Positions 41,867 through 50,241 of a stretch of DNA of 64,000 nucleotides are shown here, piece by piece. The translations under genes were made by a program, and so were the position numbers. The notes under the pieces were generated by a model that had not been told where the DNA came from, did not search any database, and saw only the letters and a program-made list of their open reading frames with translations. Each line of letters opens with the position of its first letter. The stretch's first letter is position 1. The stretch covers positions 186,001 through 250,000 of the forward strand of contig JAKMXF010000302.1 in assembly GCA_024704765.1 (NCBI GenBank), read 5' to 3'. The DNA comes from Oopsacas minuta (Eukaryota > Porifera > Hexactinellida > Lyssacinosida > Leucopsacidae).

Positions 41867-43018
41867 ATGTTCAACCACCCTTTTTCGACAATCATTATCA
41901 TGACTAATGACCTATACACAATAGTTACCATTGGTATTCCTTCCATTATGTTCCTCGGGTATCTAATTCTTCACTTGCATAAAGAAAGAAAGAATTATAA
42001 AAGCAATTTGAAAGAAAACACAGAATCTTGCGAGGACGCCTGTAGGAAATATAAGATTGCAAAGGTAAAATACTCTATAATGATACTTATGTGTATCCTT
42101 GAATTGATTATTAGTTTTGGTATCACAATTCCTGATATTTTTTATGAATTGTCACATTTGTTACTCACAAATACAACTACAAAATTTCCCACAAATCTCT
42201 GTAAAGATTTTGAAATCGATCCTATATTCATTCCTTTATTTACAAAGAAGTATTATATATTCCGGATATACTATGTAATACTCGCAAGTGCGTTTGTGGG
42301 TTTAATCTTTCTATCAAGGAGTCTCTGTTTAACCCTCAATAACGTGTATATCGAGAGAAAACAAATTTCAGACTTCAAGACTTGGTTGCAAGTAGTTGGA
42401 TTTGAAATTGGATTAATCACAGTATTAGGGCTGTTCATTCAAACTCTTCCTTTCCAAATGATTATTTTTTCCTTAATTCTGTGGTATGAATACAGTCTTT
42501 TTGTCAAGGCGACTAAAAATCTGAGAGAAGCAGTCATTTTAAGGCATTTTGAAATGAAACGAGATTACCCACACAGCGCTAAGACAGCCAAATCGTACAG
42601 AGACATTAAATACTACAAGCTTACTTCGAAATTCACGTTAATATTCTTCTTCGTTTTCATTTCATTTTTTATTATATGGGTCCACATCGAATCCCTACTC
42701 AGTCTCTTATTTAATCTTCCCTGTTATATCCGCTATGCTTATGGAATTGGTTATGATAATCCACAAATGATAATCGCGCCTGAAACAGCCAGAACGATCT
42801 ACAAACTCATTCATGTGTTTCAGTATATTCTATTTTTTAGCGGTAACATTATAATGTCCATACTCTACATCATTATATTAACTCGACCGATATTATCTAT
42901 TTTTAAACGTCGTTTATGTATGGACTCCTCGCCTTACGCTTTGCAGCGTCCAGAGCTCATCACGGGACTGCTTGATCTCAACGTAAAGGATTACGTAAAA
43001 AAGAATAATATTGTGTGA
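41867..43018 (+). CDS. Orphan multi-TM (about 7TM) protein, paralogue B
   Basis: This intronless protein has 383 residues. Helices are visible at about 16-38, 67-90, 125-150, 168-188, 190-212, 250-280 and 306-335. Shared features with paralogue A, in the same order, are a short polar segment with a Cys before TM2 (TESCEDAC; A has ESNCRRE), a Cys in the loop before TM3 (NLCKDF; A has SDCGRD), a charged loop after TM5 (KATKNLREAVILRHFEMKRD), a Cys before the last TM (NLPCYIRYAY; A has INCYVHTIY), and the ending QRPELITGLLDL. Sequence identity is low overall, so the duplication is old or the genes evolve fast. The start could be this ATG or a Met 12 residues later. YAE1-like and ALG13 genes follow at 91 and 113 bp. 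Confidence 0.65.
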   Translation: MFNHPFSTIIIMTNDLYTIVTIGIPSIMFLGYLILHLHKERKNYKSNLKENTESCEDACRKYKIAKVKYSIMILMCILELIISFGITIPDIFYELSHLLLTNTTTKFPTNLCKDFEIDPIFIPLFTKKYYIFRIYYVILASAFVGLIFLSRSLCLTLNNVYIERKQISDFKTWLQVVGFEIGLITVLGLFIQTLPFQMIIFSLILWYEYSLFVKATKNLREAVILRHFEMKRDYPHSAKTAKSYRDIKYYKLTSKFTLIFFFVFISFFIIWVHIESLLSLLFNLPCYIRYAYGIGYDNPQMIIAPETARTIYKLIHVFQYILFFSGNIIMSILYIIILTRPILSIFKRRLCMDSSPYALQRPELITGLLDLNVKDYVKKNNIV

Positions 43019-43109
43019 TTGTAATTATATTTAAATATATTTAATCTTATATATATTTGTATATTAAAATTTAATTATTAAGAATGTGTAATGAATTTAC
43101 AATTAGAAA

Positions 43110-43565
43110 ATGACCGAAGATTTGGAGGTTGTACAGCTAAGCCAATTACAAACAGATAAACAGTATTACAATATGGGATATAGGGAAGCATGCCAATCTG
43201 CTCTAGAAGTTGAAGATCAGGAAGCAAAGAAAATTGGATTCCATTTGGGATATATTCTGATAGAGCCTCATGCGAAACTGGAAGGGTATACTTGGGTGTT
43301 AAATTCACTGGGGATAGAAATGGAAGGTAAATTGCCGGTGAATATTGATGCGATAGAGTCTGTTTTGGAAAAAATTCAGATAGAAACACAACCAGTAGAA
43401 GAATCAGCTGAGATTAGAAAAATATTACACACAAGATTAACAGCCGAAACTACTCAACAAATAATATACGCAGAGACACCTAACAGTAACAAGGGAAAAA
43501 TAATAAATTTACAGGAGTGTATGAAGAAATTAGAAATAAGGGCTGGTGTACTATCACCTACATAG
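43110..43565 (+). CDS. YAE1-like small protein (probable)
   Basis: This intronless protein has 151 residues. Near the N-terminus a helical segment with spaced Gly (MGYREACQSALEVEDQE, then GFHLGY) resembles the YAE1/LTO1 N-terminal domain, whose deca-GX3 motif starts GYR(D/E) and repeats G every fourth residue. Here several of the glycines are replaced. YAE1 and LTO1 form an adaptor that recruits ABCE1 to the cytosolic iron-sulfur assembly machinery. The remaining residues (about 60-151) are helical and unassigned. The ATG comes 91 bp after the multi-TM paralogue B stop and 3 nt after a TTAG. The family call is tentative because the similarity is limited to about 40 residues. Confidence 0.45.
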   Translation: MTEDLEVVQLSQLQTDKQYYNMGYREACQSALEVEDQEAKKIGFHLGYILIEPHAKLEGYTWVLNSLGIEMEGKLPVNIDAIESVLEKIQIETQPVEESAEIRKILHTRLTAETTQQIIYAETPNSNKGKIINLQECMKKLEIRAGVLSPT

Positions 43566-43647
43566 CAATTCTATTGTTTATATGAAATTATTTTTTGAAT
43601 TATACAATTATTTTCAGGTCGAATTGTTATTTGTCATCTAATATTGT

Positions 43648-43670
43648 ATTATTATTATTATTATTATTAT
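43648..43670 (+). repeat. (ATT)n microsatellite just before ALG13
   Basis: Seven or more ATT units run up to a TATAG located 6 nt before the ALG13 start codon. The tract acts in effect as a T-rich leader to a possible splice acceptor. Confidence 0.8.
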
Positions 43671-43678
43671 AGATTATA

Positions 43679-44182
43679 ATGGCAGAATCAACTGTGTTTG
43701 TAACAGTTGGGACGACCAAATTCGATCTGTTGATTAAAACATTGTGTCAACCTGAAGTACTATCCCTGCTTGAATACATGAAATACACTAGAATATTAAT
43801 GCAGATAGGGAAAGGAGAATACATACCTAAAATTGAAGATAAAAAGATCGGAATAACACTGGAATACTATACTTTAAAGAAATCTATTGCTGCTGACATG
43901 CAACAAGCAAGTTTGGTGATAAGTCATGCAGGTGCTGGAAGCATATTCGAGAGTTTAAACGCCAAAAAGCAGTTATTAGTTGTAGTTAATGAAATGTTAA
44001 TGGACAACCATCAACTTGAATTAGCCCAGCATCTAGCAAAAGAAGGATATCTTATCTACACAACTTGTGAGTATCTTAAGGAAACTCTAGCAGGGATAGA
44101 CTTCTCTAATCTCAAACCTTACGTCCCGGGAAATCCCAAAGGAATAACAGACTATCTAGACAAGCAATTTGGATTCAAATAA
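43679..44182 (+). CDS. ALG13: ALG13, UDP-GlcNAc transferase catalytic subunit
   Basis: This intronless 167-residue protein has the length of the short catalytic form of animal ALG13 (165). It contains VFVTVGTTKFDLLI at the N-terminus, LVISHAGAGSIFESL (the UDP-sugar-binding region), VVVNEMLMDNHQLELAQHLAKEG and a YTTCEYL segment. All are collinear with human ALG13. With the membrane anchor ALG14 it adds the second GlcNAc to the dolichol-linked oligosaccharide at the cytosolic face of the ER. The OTU and Tudor extensions of the long vertebrate isoform are absent. It lies 113 bp after the YAE1-like gene on the same strand and 46 bp from the convergent propeller orphan. Confidence 0.95.
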   Translation: MAESTVFVTVGTTKFDLLIKTLCQPEVLSLLEYMKYTRILMQIGKGEYIPKIEDKKIGITLEYYTLKKSIAADMQQASLVISHAGAGSIFESLNAKKQLLVVVNEMLMDNHQLELAQHLAKEGYLIYTTCEYLKETLAGIDFSNLKPYVPGNPKGITDYLDKQFGFK

Positions 44183-44228
44183 ACTGTAAAGTAACACAAA
44201 CTCTACTAAAATGTGTGTTCTATATTTC

Positions 44229-45128
44229 CTAAACGTTTAGCTTATATTTGATGAACATATTAGTCAAATAAAATGGGCTGTAAACGAATAGGGAGTTGCT
44301 GTTTTCATCAGAATTAATATTGTAGATCATTTTATCAGTTTCTTCGTTCTGTATTAATTGAATACTAAATCGATGTATTTTCCTCTCAACAAAGCTTGAA
44401 TATGTGAACACACTCAAAATTGAATCTGTAGACAGAATAATGATGTAGAATGGTGTCATGGTGTATGCTAATATCTCATTTGTGTATCCTAAACTAATAG
44501 AACGCAATTCCTTAGAATCATAGGATATCTCTAACAAATTGGAAACTTCAGAGAAATTTTCTTCTAATAAAAATACGCTGTGATAAGCCATTGATACAAA
44601 ATGTAGATTGAAATTTTCTAGCTCAAACCGCCTTTTAATCGTGTATTTAATGTCTGCTAGTATCAACATTTCCAATCTCTTGACTTTGCAAGGTACATGT
44701 ACTGTCCTATTCAGGCACAAGTTATCTTGCTCACCGACAAATATTCGATTCCAAGGATCCTTTCGTGAGTTCACTACCGAACGAGTAATTGTATTAAAGT
44801 TATATTTGTCAAACATACTGAGTGAAGTTCTGTTTAAAAAGTAAATATAGTCTGAATTTACACCAAAACTAGCAAATCCTCTGTCTTGAGAAATCGAGTG
44901 CAGATTATCTGGAATTTGGAATGAATTCTGGAAATGAAAATCTTGGCTAAAAACCTTGATACTAAATTTTTTTGCATTACACGATACGTCATCTAGAATA
45001 TAGAGAAATCCTGTTGTAGAGTCGATGATAAAATGATCATACGAATTGGTAAGTTCGTATTTTTCAAAACCAAAATTAACTCCCTGTAAAGAAGGAGAGA
45101 GAAGAGTTAAATTATCTATGTTATTCAT
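44229..45128 (-). CDS. Orphan protein, possible degenerate beta-propeller
   Basis: I do not recognise this intronless 299-residue protein. Predicted beta-strands recur about every 40-45 residues (for example FIIDSTTGFLYILDD, GVNSDYIYFLNRTSL, PFYIIILSTDSILSVFTY, NSNSLFVYSPFYL). The pattern is like NHL or six-bladed propellers that have lost their repeat consensus. There is no signal peptide or TM helix, although several strands are strongly hydrophobic. Two clear NHL genes lie within 8 kb on either side, so it may be a fast-evolving relative of them. Only the frame itself and its protein-like composition are certain. Confidence 0.55.
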   Translation of the reverse strand: MNNIDNLTLLSPSLQGVNFGFEKYELTNSYDHFIIDSTTGFLYILDDVSCNAKKFSIKVFSQDFHFQNSFQIPDNLHSISQDRGFASFGVNSDYIYFLNRTSLSMFDKYNFNTITRSVVNSRKDPWNRIFVGEQDNLCLNRTVHVPCKVKRLEMLILADIKYTIKRRFELENFNLHFVSMAYHSVFLLEENFSEVSNLLEISYDSKELRSISLGYTNEILAYTMTPFYIIILSTDSILSVFTYSSFVERKIHRFSIQLIQNEETDKMIYNINSDENSNSLFVYSPFYLTNMFIKYKLNV

Positions 45129-45217
45129 TTATTAAGAAACTGGAATATATAGCATTATTTTAGAATTGCGGATTATATATGTACACAGTTCTTCCGCCAA
45201 TTATACACCACAAGCAA

Positions 45218-45225
45218 TATATAAA
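45218..45225 (+). promoter_or_regulatory. TATA box of the first PHPT1-like gene
   Basis: TATATAAA sits 60 bp before the upstream ATG at 45285. Initiation about 30 bp downstream would include that ATG in the mRNA and support use of the longer N-terminus. Confidence 0.45.
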
Positions 45226-45284
45226 CCTATTTATTTTAATGATCTGCCTGCACATTTAACATTGCTATTTATAGTAAATTCCAA

Positions 45285-45722
45285 ATGTATCAAGTTTGTA
45301 AATTGAAACAAACCCGGATAATTTCCCAAGTATCCCACGCCATTAGCTTATCAAGTTTCATGGCCATCCCCTGTCCTCCTATTCCAACTATTGATATCGA
45401 TGAAGAAGGTAGATTCAAATACATACTGATAAGACTCAAAGATAAATCAACAAAAAAGTATAGATATATAGTACGCGGGTATAAATGGGCCTCATTCCAT
45501 GCAGCAATGATTGACGAACTTGAACCAACTCTTAAAAAAACAAATTTAGTCTGTGAGTGTGTAGGTGGAGGCAGAATCTTACATACACCAGATGAGAATA
45601 AGCTATTTGTCTACGGATACTCTGTCTGCTATGGAAGAGCTGATCATAATATTACAGTCTCTTTATTAAAGAAAAAATTCCCTGAATACACAAGTATTAC
45701 CTTTTCAAATGAAGGCTATTAG
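45285..45722 (+). CDS. PHPT1: 14-kDa phosphohistidine phosphatase (PHPT1/janus), copy 1
   Basis: This copy is 145 residues from the first ATG, or 120 from the internal Met26, which aligns with the start of copy 2. The janus fold follows: PTIDIDEEGRFKYILIRL, then IVRGYKWASFHAAMID with the catalytic His (His72 from the first Met, His53 in human PHPT1), then CECVGGGRILHTPDE, FVYGYSVCYGRADHN and the YTSITFSNEGY end. PHPT1 removes phosphate from His residues of proteins such as KCa3.1, TRPV5 and ATP-citrate lyase. The extra 25 residues are weakly basic with hydrophobic and Ser residues and could target the protein or be untranslated. The tandem copy 2 begins 157 bp downstream. Confidence 0.92.
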   Translation: MYQVCKLKQTRIISQVSHAISLSSFMAIPCPPIPTIDIDEEGRFKYILIRLKDKSTKKYRYIVRGYKWASFHAAMIDELEPTLKKTNLVCECVGGGRILHTPDENKLFVYGYSVCYGRADHNITVSLLKKKFPEYTSITFSNEGY

Positions 45723-45879
45723 TTTGTTTTTAATCAGAATTTCAATTTTCATATTACACTTATTTTTCAAGTATTGACCTTCTCATTTTCTTGCTTTTAT
45801 TTACACATAGGGTAACTACGTTACATATAATCCAAATGTTATTTGATAATCTAATTCGTATTAGAATTTATGGAAATAA

Positions 45880-46245
45880 ATGGCTACTAGCAGCTCCCCA
45901 ATAATTCCTAACATAGACATTGATGAAGACGGAACTTTCAAGTACATTCTTATTAAAATTCAAAACAAATCAAATCCTGAACCAAGGCTAATAGTGCGAG
46001 GCTACAAATGGGCTGAATTTCATGCAGATATATTTGAAAAGGTAAATGAAGAGTTAAGCAGTGCTGGTTATGATTGTGAGTGTATGGGAGGAGGAAGAAT
46101 AAAACACACCCCTGACGAGAAATCCCTCTTAGTGTATGGGTATTCTGTAAGCTATGGCCGAGCTGATCACAATAAAACTGTATCGTTACTGCAAGACAAG
46201 TATTCTCATTATAAGAGCATTACATTTTCGAATAAAGGATATTAG
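45880..46245 (+). CDS. PHPT1: 14-kDa phosphohistidine phosphatase (PHPT1/janus), copy 2
   Basis: This intronless 121-residue protein is almost exactly human length (125). The N-terminus is PNIDIDEDGTFKYILIKI and the catalytic His48 lies in GYKWAEFHADIF, closer to human (GYKWAEYHADIY) than copy 1. CECMGGGRIKHTPDEK, VYGYSVSYGRADHN and the terminal NKGY complete the fold. The copies clearly arose by tandem duplication and have diverged over their full length, so both seem to be maintained. A short out-of-frame ATG precedes this start by 15 bp and could lower translation. The gene converges with RRP12 across 122 bp. Confidence 0.94.
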   Translation: MATSSSPIIPNIDIDEDGTFKYILIKIQNKSNPEPRLIVRGYKWAEFHADIFEKVNEELSSAGYDCECMGGGRIKHTPDEKSLLVYGYSVSYGRADHNKTVSLLQDKYSHYKSITFSNKGY

Positions 46246-46367
46246 CAGTGAAAATAGTTCGTGAATATTTGATGTGTAGATTTAATTAATAATAAACTTG
46301 TAAGACATTTCTTTGATAAGACAAACAAATACGAATTCTAATACATTCAATCTCTAGTGTTAGTTTT

Positions 46368-49300
46368 CTAAGCTAATTTATTATTCCTCGTGTGTCTAAC
46401 TTTCCTACCATTAACAGATCCCTTACTAGCTTTACGGAGAATAGCTTTTAGAGTTCCCTGTAGTTTCTTTTGCTTCCGTTTAATCCTGAGTTGACCTTTG
46501 TTTAAAGGGAAATATGCGTAAGGTGGTGGTTTATTTTTCCTCTTCATGTCTCCGCCAGCTTTCTTTGATATGTACTCCCTCCCGTCTGATAGTGGCTTGT
46601 GGAATTTAGATTTCTTAACTGAAGAACGTTTGCTGTAAACAGAACTAGCTCCTGCCGTAGTTGTGGATTTTATTTCTGTTTGTATACTCTCTGTTTCTGA
46701 AGCAGAATCCATGTCTATCTTTTCTCCTCTCTCATTGGTCACGATAAGTTTACCTTCCTCGTTAAAACTGAATGTTTCCTCTGAGATAGAAGCTTTCTCC
46801 TTCTTTTTCCTCTTCTTAGGATTAATGGTTAATATTCTATCAGAAGATTTAGGGTCCAAGAGATCGATGGGATCTCCAGTCTCATCCTCCTGTATCCACA
46901 TTTTAGACTTTTTAATTTGTTTTCCTTTTCCCTTTTCACTCTTTGTTTTTCTTGATTGCCTGTCTTCATCCATCTCTTCATCTGATAACATAATCTCATC
47001 ATATCCAGCTGGTACTAATCCTCTACTTACAACTGTAATTGAATCAGAATCTCTAATGGATTCTTCTACTCGTCTCTCCCTATTGGAGTCTCTCTGTCTC
47101 TTCCTCCTACTAGCAGACTTTCTCACATTCCTAAGGAGATCCTTCTGTGAGATCGGAAATGCTTCGCTTACATGCTCAAAATCAACTTTCCTCAACATTT
47201 TCTCAATGATTACTTTAACTTTTAAGAGAAATTTATTGTTCACATTCTTGTTCCACTTCAACATGCGTGCGACTAATATTTTGATATTTTCCATAACAAA
47301 ACCAATGCCCATTACTGATACAATTACATTCACAAAATACAGACAGTACTTGACTATCTGTTTGGATGTTGATTCAGAGAAAGTATATACAGCTTGTAAC
47401 AATTTTTCCACCATATCATTTGGTAAACTGAATCTGAATTCATGAACTAATTTGCCGAGACATAGAATTGTACAAGATTGCATATGTTCAGATCCAGCTA
47501 AGCCAGCTGTAATCTTTGCTATAAACGCCTCTAGCATTTCATGTTTATCTTCTCCACTATCTAATGCAAACTTACCGATTAGTAGCAAGATATTATATGA
47601 GATATTTCTAACTTCAATGTTTGTTTCTTTCATACTTAATATAACTTCAGGTAAGATTGAAGTAATAAATTTGCTATCATCGCATTCAATGATCTGCAAA
47701 ACTGAAAATATGCATTTGAGTCTATACTTGGTGCTGGTGGGATTCATGTTAGATGCAGAGTTTACAATTAGCCATTTAAAACTTTTAATATTACTCTTCA
47801 CGAATTTAAGCTGATCTTCTTTGCTCAGATTTAGCATACGTTCTAGAGCTAAATAACCTTTCTTCTGCAGAGAATGCCTGTCAGTTGTCAGATAATGTCC
47901 AGTCTGTTTTAGCGTCAATGCAAGTTGTGATATTTTGATATATGGTAGCATAGTGGAGCCTATATCAAGCAGAGCCGTTTTAGTCATATCTTCTGTATCA
48001 TCTGAGTTCAGCATTGTACCAATCTTATTGAAATAACCTTCAATTATGTCATTTGAAGAAATCTTTACGAAACTAGCTAAACAGCCTAGAATTATAGCTT
48101 TATTATGGTTCTTAGATTCCGTATCTACGTAGAGATTGAATAGGATAGGTAGATAGTTTTTAGAGTATTTCTTTACACAATCAATTGCTTGTTCGTTGTT
48201 TATATGATGCTCAATTAGTTGTCTTAATGCAGTCGCTATGTTGTTTCTTAGGTCAACTCGCTCTTGTAGCAAAGTACCGAGAAGGCGCGCTATCGAAGGG
48301 AACTCTTCTTCCACGTTAATTGCAGTCTTTAAGAAGCTGGGTAGTAAGTCCCAAATCTGGCTTTCGAGAGTTTCGCAGATTTTCGCGTTTACTTCTTCAC
48401 CTATTTGAGCCAATTGGGTGGCTCTTTGACGTAACCTTGTTGCCATAGGAATAAAAAACTCTTTGAAAAAACTAATTTCCTCATTCTTAATACAATTTTT
48501 CAGAAACGGTAACAACCAGCTATTACTCAAATCTACTTCATCTTCACTTAACATAATAGGTACACATTCAATGAACTTCTCTACTCCCATTACTTCTACT
48601 GCAACTGATAGAGCAAATTCTAAATGAGCACAGTGTGTAGTGATTTCAGGCCAGTTCTTAACAGTATTAGCCAGGAATATAACGTTATGTCGTAGCATAT
48701 CACTTGTATCTCTATCGAATATTCTAAATAATGCTGCTTGTATTTTCAGTATATGTGTGATAGAGTCTGGGTTACGAGCAATCAGTACTGTCTGAATTGC
48801 TTCGAGTACTTTAGAGAGGAAGGGTGACTTGTCTGTGATATCTAATTTCAATGAGCCTGCATTTTCAATCAAACATTTGTGTATTACAATATCTAGTGTA
48901 GTAACTATTCTGTTGAATATGAGAGCAGAATGACACAGTCTTAAATACTCAAAGCAGATCCCGAAGAGGTTAGGACAGATTGATTGAGCTTTACTTGCAT
49001 TGATATTCGACAGATGAGTGATACCAGCTTGAACTGTACCAAGCCAGGGTTCGATGAAATCCAACTCGTGAGGCTTGGGGTGTGTTTGAATTAACGCTTG
49101 CATTATCTGACAGTTTAATTCACTCGATAGACAAGATATGTGTGGAGTTTGTATTAGAAAAGTCTGCAAGATCTTAAGAGACAGGATATGTAGATGATGA
49201 CTCTTGGAAGTAGTACATTTGAGGATACATTCACATAAAACTTTTACATCTTGTAACGGGAAGATATGTAGAATAAACTTCAACAGGTTTAGGACATGGA

Positions 49301-50201
49301 ATACACTCTTTATTTGATCTTTTCGAGCATGTTTCTGGAATACTTCTTGAAAAAACTGTGTTGACATTTTCCAAATTGGATGAGCTAGCAAAGGTTCTCC
49401 AATATCTTCTTCTTGATTACTGACAAGTGCGCTCTGTGTTATGATGCATAAACCTTGATGTGCGACTCTTCTCACCTTTGGTTTGCTAGATATAGTCTGT
49501 TGTAGGATACGATAGAACATATTTTGAGTAAAAGATTCCTGCCAAGTAGTCAGAGGTTGTTTCGATAGAAGAGTAGATAAACACGATACAAGAGATCGCT
49601 GTAGAGAAGTCCCACTATCGTTACCCTCGAACTTGTCAAGTTTCGAAGATATCAATTTTGTAAGATGTGAATATTGTGCTTGTAGTACAGCTTCAGGTAC
49701 CTTGACTACAATTACACTGAGTAAGAAAGCTACAGAAGTAGCAGTAGTGACGTCATCAGCTGATTCAAACGCAGAGCAAAGAGCTGCAAAGTAATCTGTA
49801 TCTGATTCAGTACCACCGTTAGATTTTATGACGTCAGTAACAGCTGCTAACACAGCACATATATCTTGATGAGATTCCAATCTAGAACTCCATAGGTTCC
49901 CTAAGGTTGTGAAGCTTGTGTTAGTACAATGAGAGAAAGTACTGAGATTAGTTACACCGGAAAGACTTAGATTTTCTATCTCATTCACAATGTCATCATC
50001 GTTCTCATCTTGTTCGTGTAGCATCTGAAAATCAGCAATTGAAGATTTTACAGAGTTGATACTGTTATCTGGCAGGGATAATCCAGTTCTCGCTTCTCTG
50101 CGGTATTTGTGGGTCGCTGGGTTGGAATCGCTAGAATGACCTTTAGGCCATTTCTTCCTCTTTACGCTCCTACCATGTCTTACACGTATTTTACTCGGCA
50201 T
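46368..50201 (-). CDS. RRP12: RRP12, ribosome-biogenesis HEAT-repeat protein
   Basis: This intronless 1,277-residue protein (human 1,297) is the largest frame in the window. HEAT repeats fill about 60-1,000. The NUC173-type region has WLLPFLKNCIKNEEISFFKEFFIP... and FNLYVDTESKNHNKAIILGCLASF... blocks. The basic C-terminal tail contains DEMDEDRQ-type acidic patches, then GREYISKKAGGDMKRKNKPPPYAYFPLNKGQL and a final Lys/Arg-rich stretch. RRP12 binds RNA and RanGTP and helps export both ribosomal subunits and process 18S pre-rRNA. Its start codon is 40 bp from the start of GON4L on the other strand, so they share a core promoter. Confidence 0.93.
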   Translation of the reverse strand: MPSKIRVRHGRSVKRKKWPKGHSSDSNPATHKYRREARTGLSLPDNSINSVKSSIADFQMLHEQDENDDDIVNEIENLSLSGVTNLSTFSHCTNTSFTTLGNLWSSRLESHQDICAVLAAVTDVIKSNGGTESDTDYFAALCSAFESADDVTTATSVAFLLSVIVVKVPEAVLQAQYSHLTKLISSKLDKFEGNDSGTSLQRSLVSCLSTLLSKQPLTTWQESFTQNMFYRILQQTISSKPKVRRVAHQGLCIITQSALVSNQEEDIGEPLLAHPIWKMSTQFFQEVFQKHARKDQIKSVFHVLNLLKFILHIFPLQDVKVLCECILKCTTSKSHHLHILSLKILQTFLIQTPHISCLSSELNCQIMQALIQTHPKPHELDFIEPWLGTVQAGITHLSNINASKAQSICPNLFGICFEYLRLCHSALIFNRIVTTLDIVIHKCLIENAGSLKLDITDKSPFLSKVLEAIQTVLIARNPDSITHILKIQAALFRIFDRDTSDMLRHNVIFLANTVKNWPEITTHCAHLEFALSVAVEVMGVEKFIECVPIMLSEDEVDLSNSWLLPFLKNCIKNEEISFFKEFFIPMATRLRQRATQLAQIGEEVNAKICETLESQIWDLLPSFLKTAINVEEEFPSIARLLGTLLQERVDLRNNIATALRQLIEHHINNEQAIDCVKKYSKNYLPILFNLYVDTESKNHNKAIILGCLASFVKISSNDIIEGYFNKIGTMLNSDDTEDMTKTALLDIGSTMLPYIKISQLALTLKQTGHYLTTDRHSLQKKGYLALERMLNLSKEDQLKFVKSNIKSFKWLIVNSASNMNPTSTKYRLKCIFSVLQIIECDDSKFITSILPEVILSMKETNIEVRNISYNILLLIGKFALDSGEDKHEMLEAFIAKITAGLAGSEHMQSCTILCLGKLVHEFRFSLPNDMVEKLLQAVYTFSESTSKQIVKYCLYFVNVIVSVMGIGFVMENIKILVARMLKWNKNVNNKFLLKVKVIIEKMLRKVDFEHVSEAFPISQKDLLRNVRKSASRRKRQRDSNRERRVEESIRDSDSITVVSRGLVPAGYDEIMLSDEEMDEDRQSRKTKSEKGKGKQIKKSKMWIQEDETGDPIDLLDPKSSDRILTINPKKRKKKEKASISEETFSFNEEGKLIVTNERGEKIDMDSASETESIQTEIKSTTTAGASSVYSKRSSVKKSKFHKPLSDGREYISKKAGGDMKRKNKPPPYAYFPLNKGQLRIKRKQKKLQGTLKAILRKASKGSVNGRKVRHTRNNKLA

Positions 50202-50241
50202 TATAATAAATCTAATTAAATTTATTTATAAGTTAGCTAAT
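50202..50241. promoter_or_regulatory. 40-bp bidirectional promoter between RRP12 and GON4L start codons
   Basis: Only 40 A+T-rich bases separate the two ATGs. Either leaders are nearly absent or transcripts initiate inside the neighbour's first codons. A TTATAAG and an AATAAAT lie inside, one for each direction. Confidence 0.5.

Noticed and set aside
46663-47814. Long plus-strand frames opposite RRP12
   Set aside because: They lie antisense to an unambiguous RRP12 reading frame and have the Ser/Leu-rich look of reverse-strand shadows.
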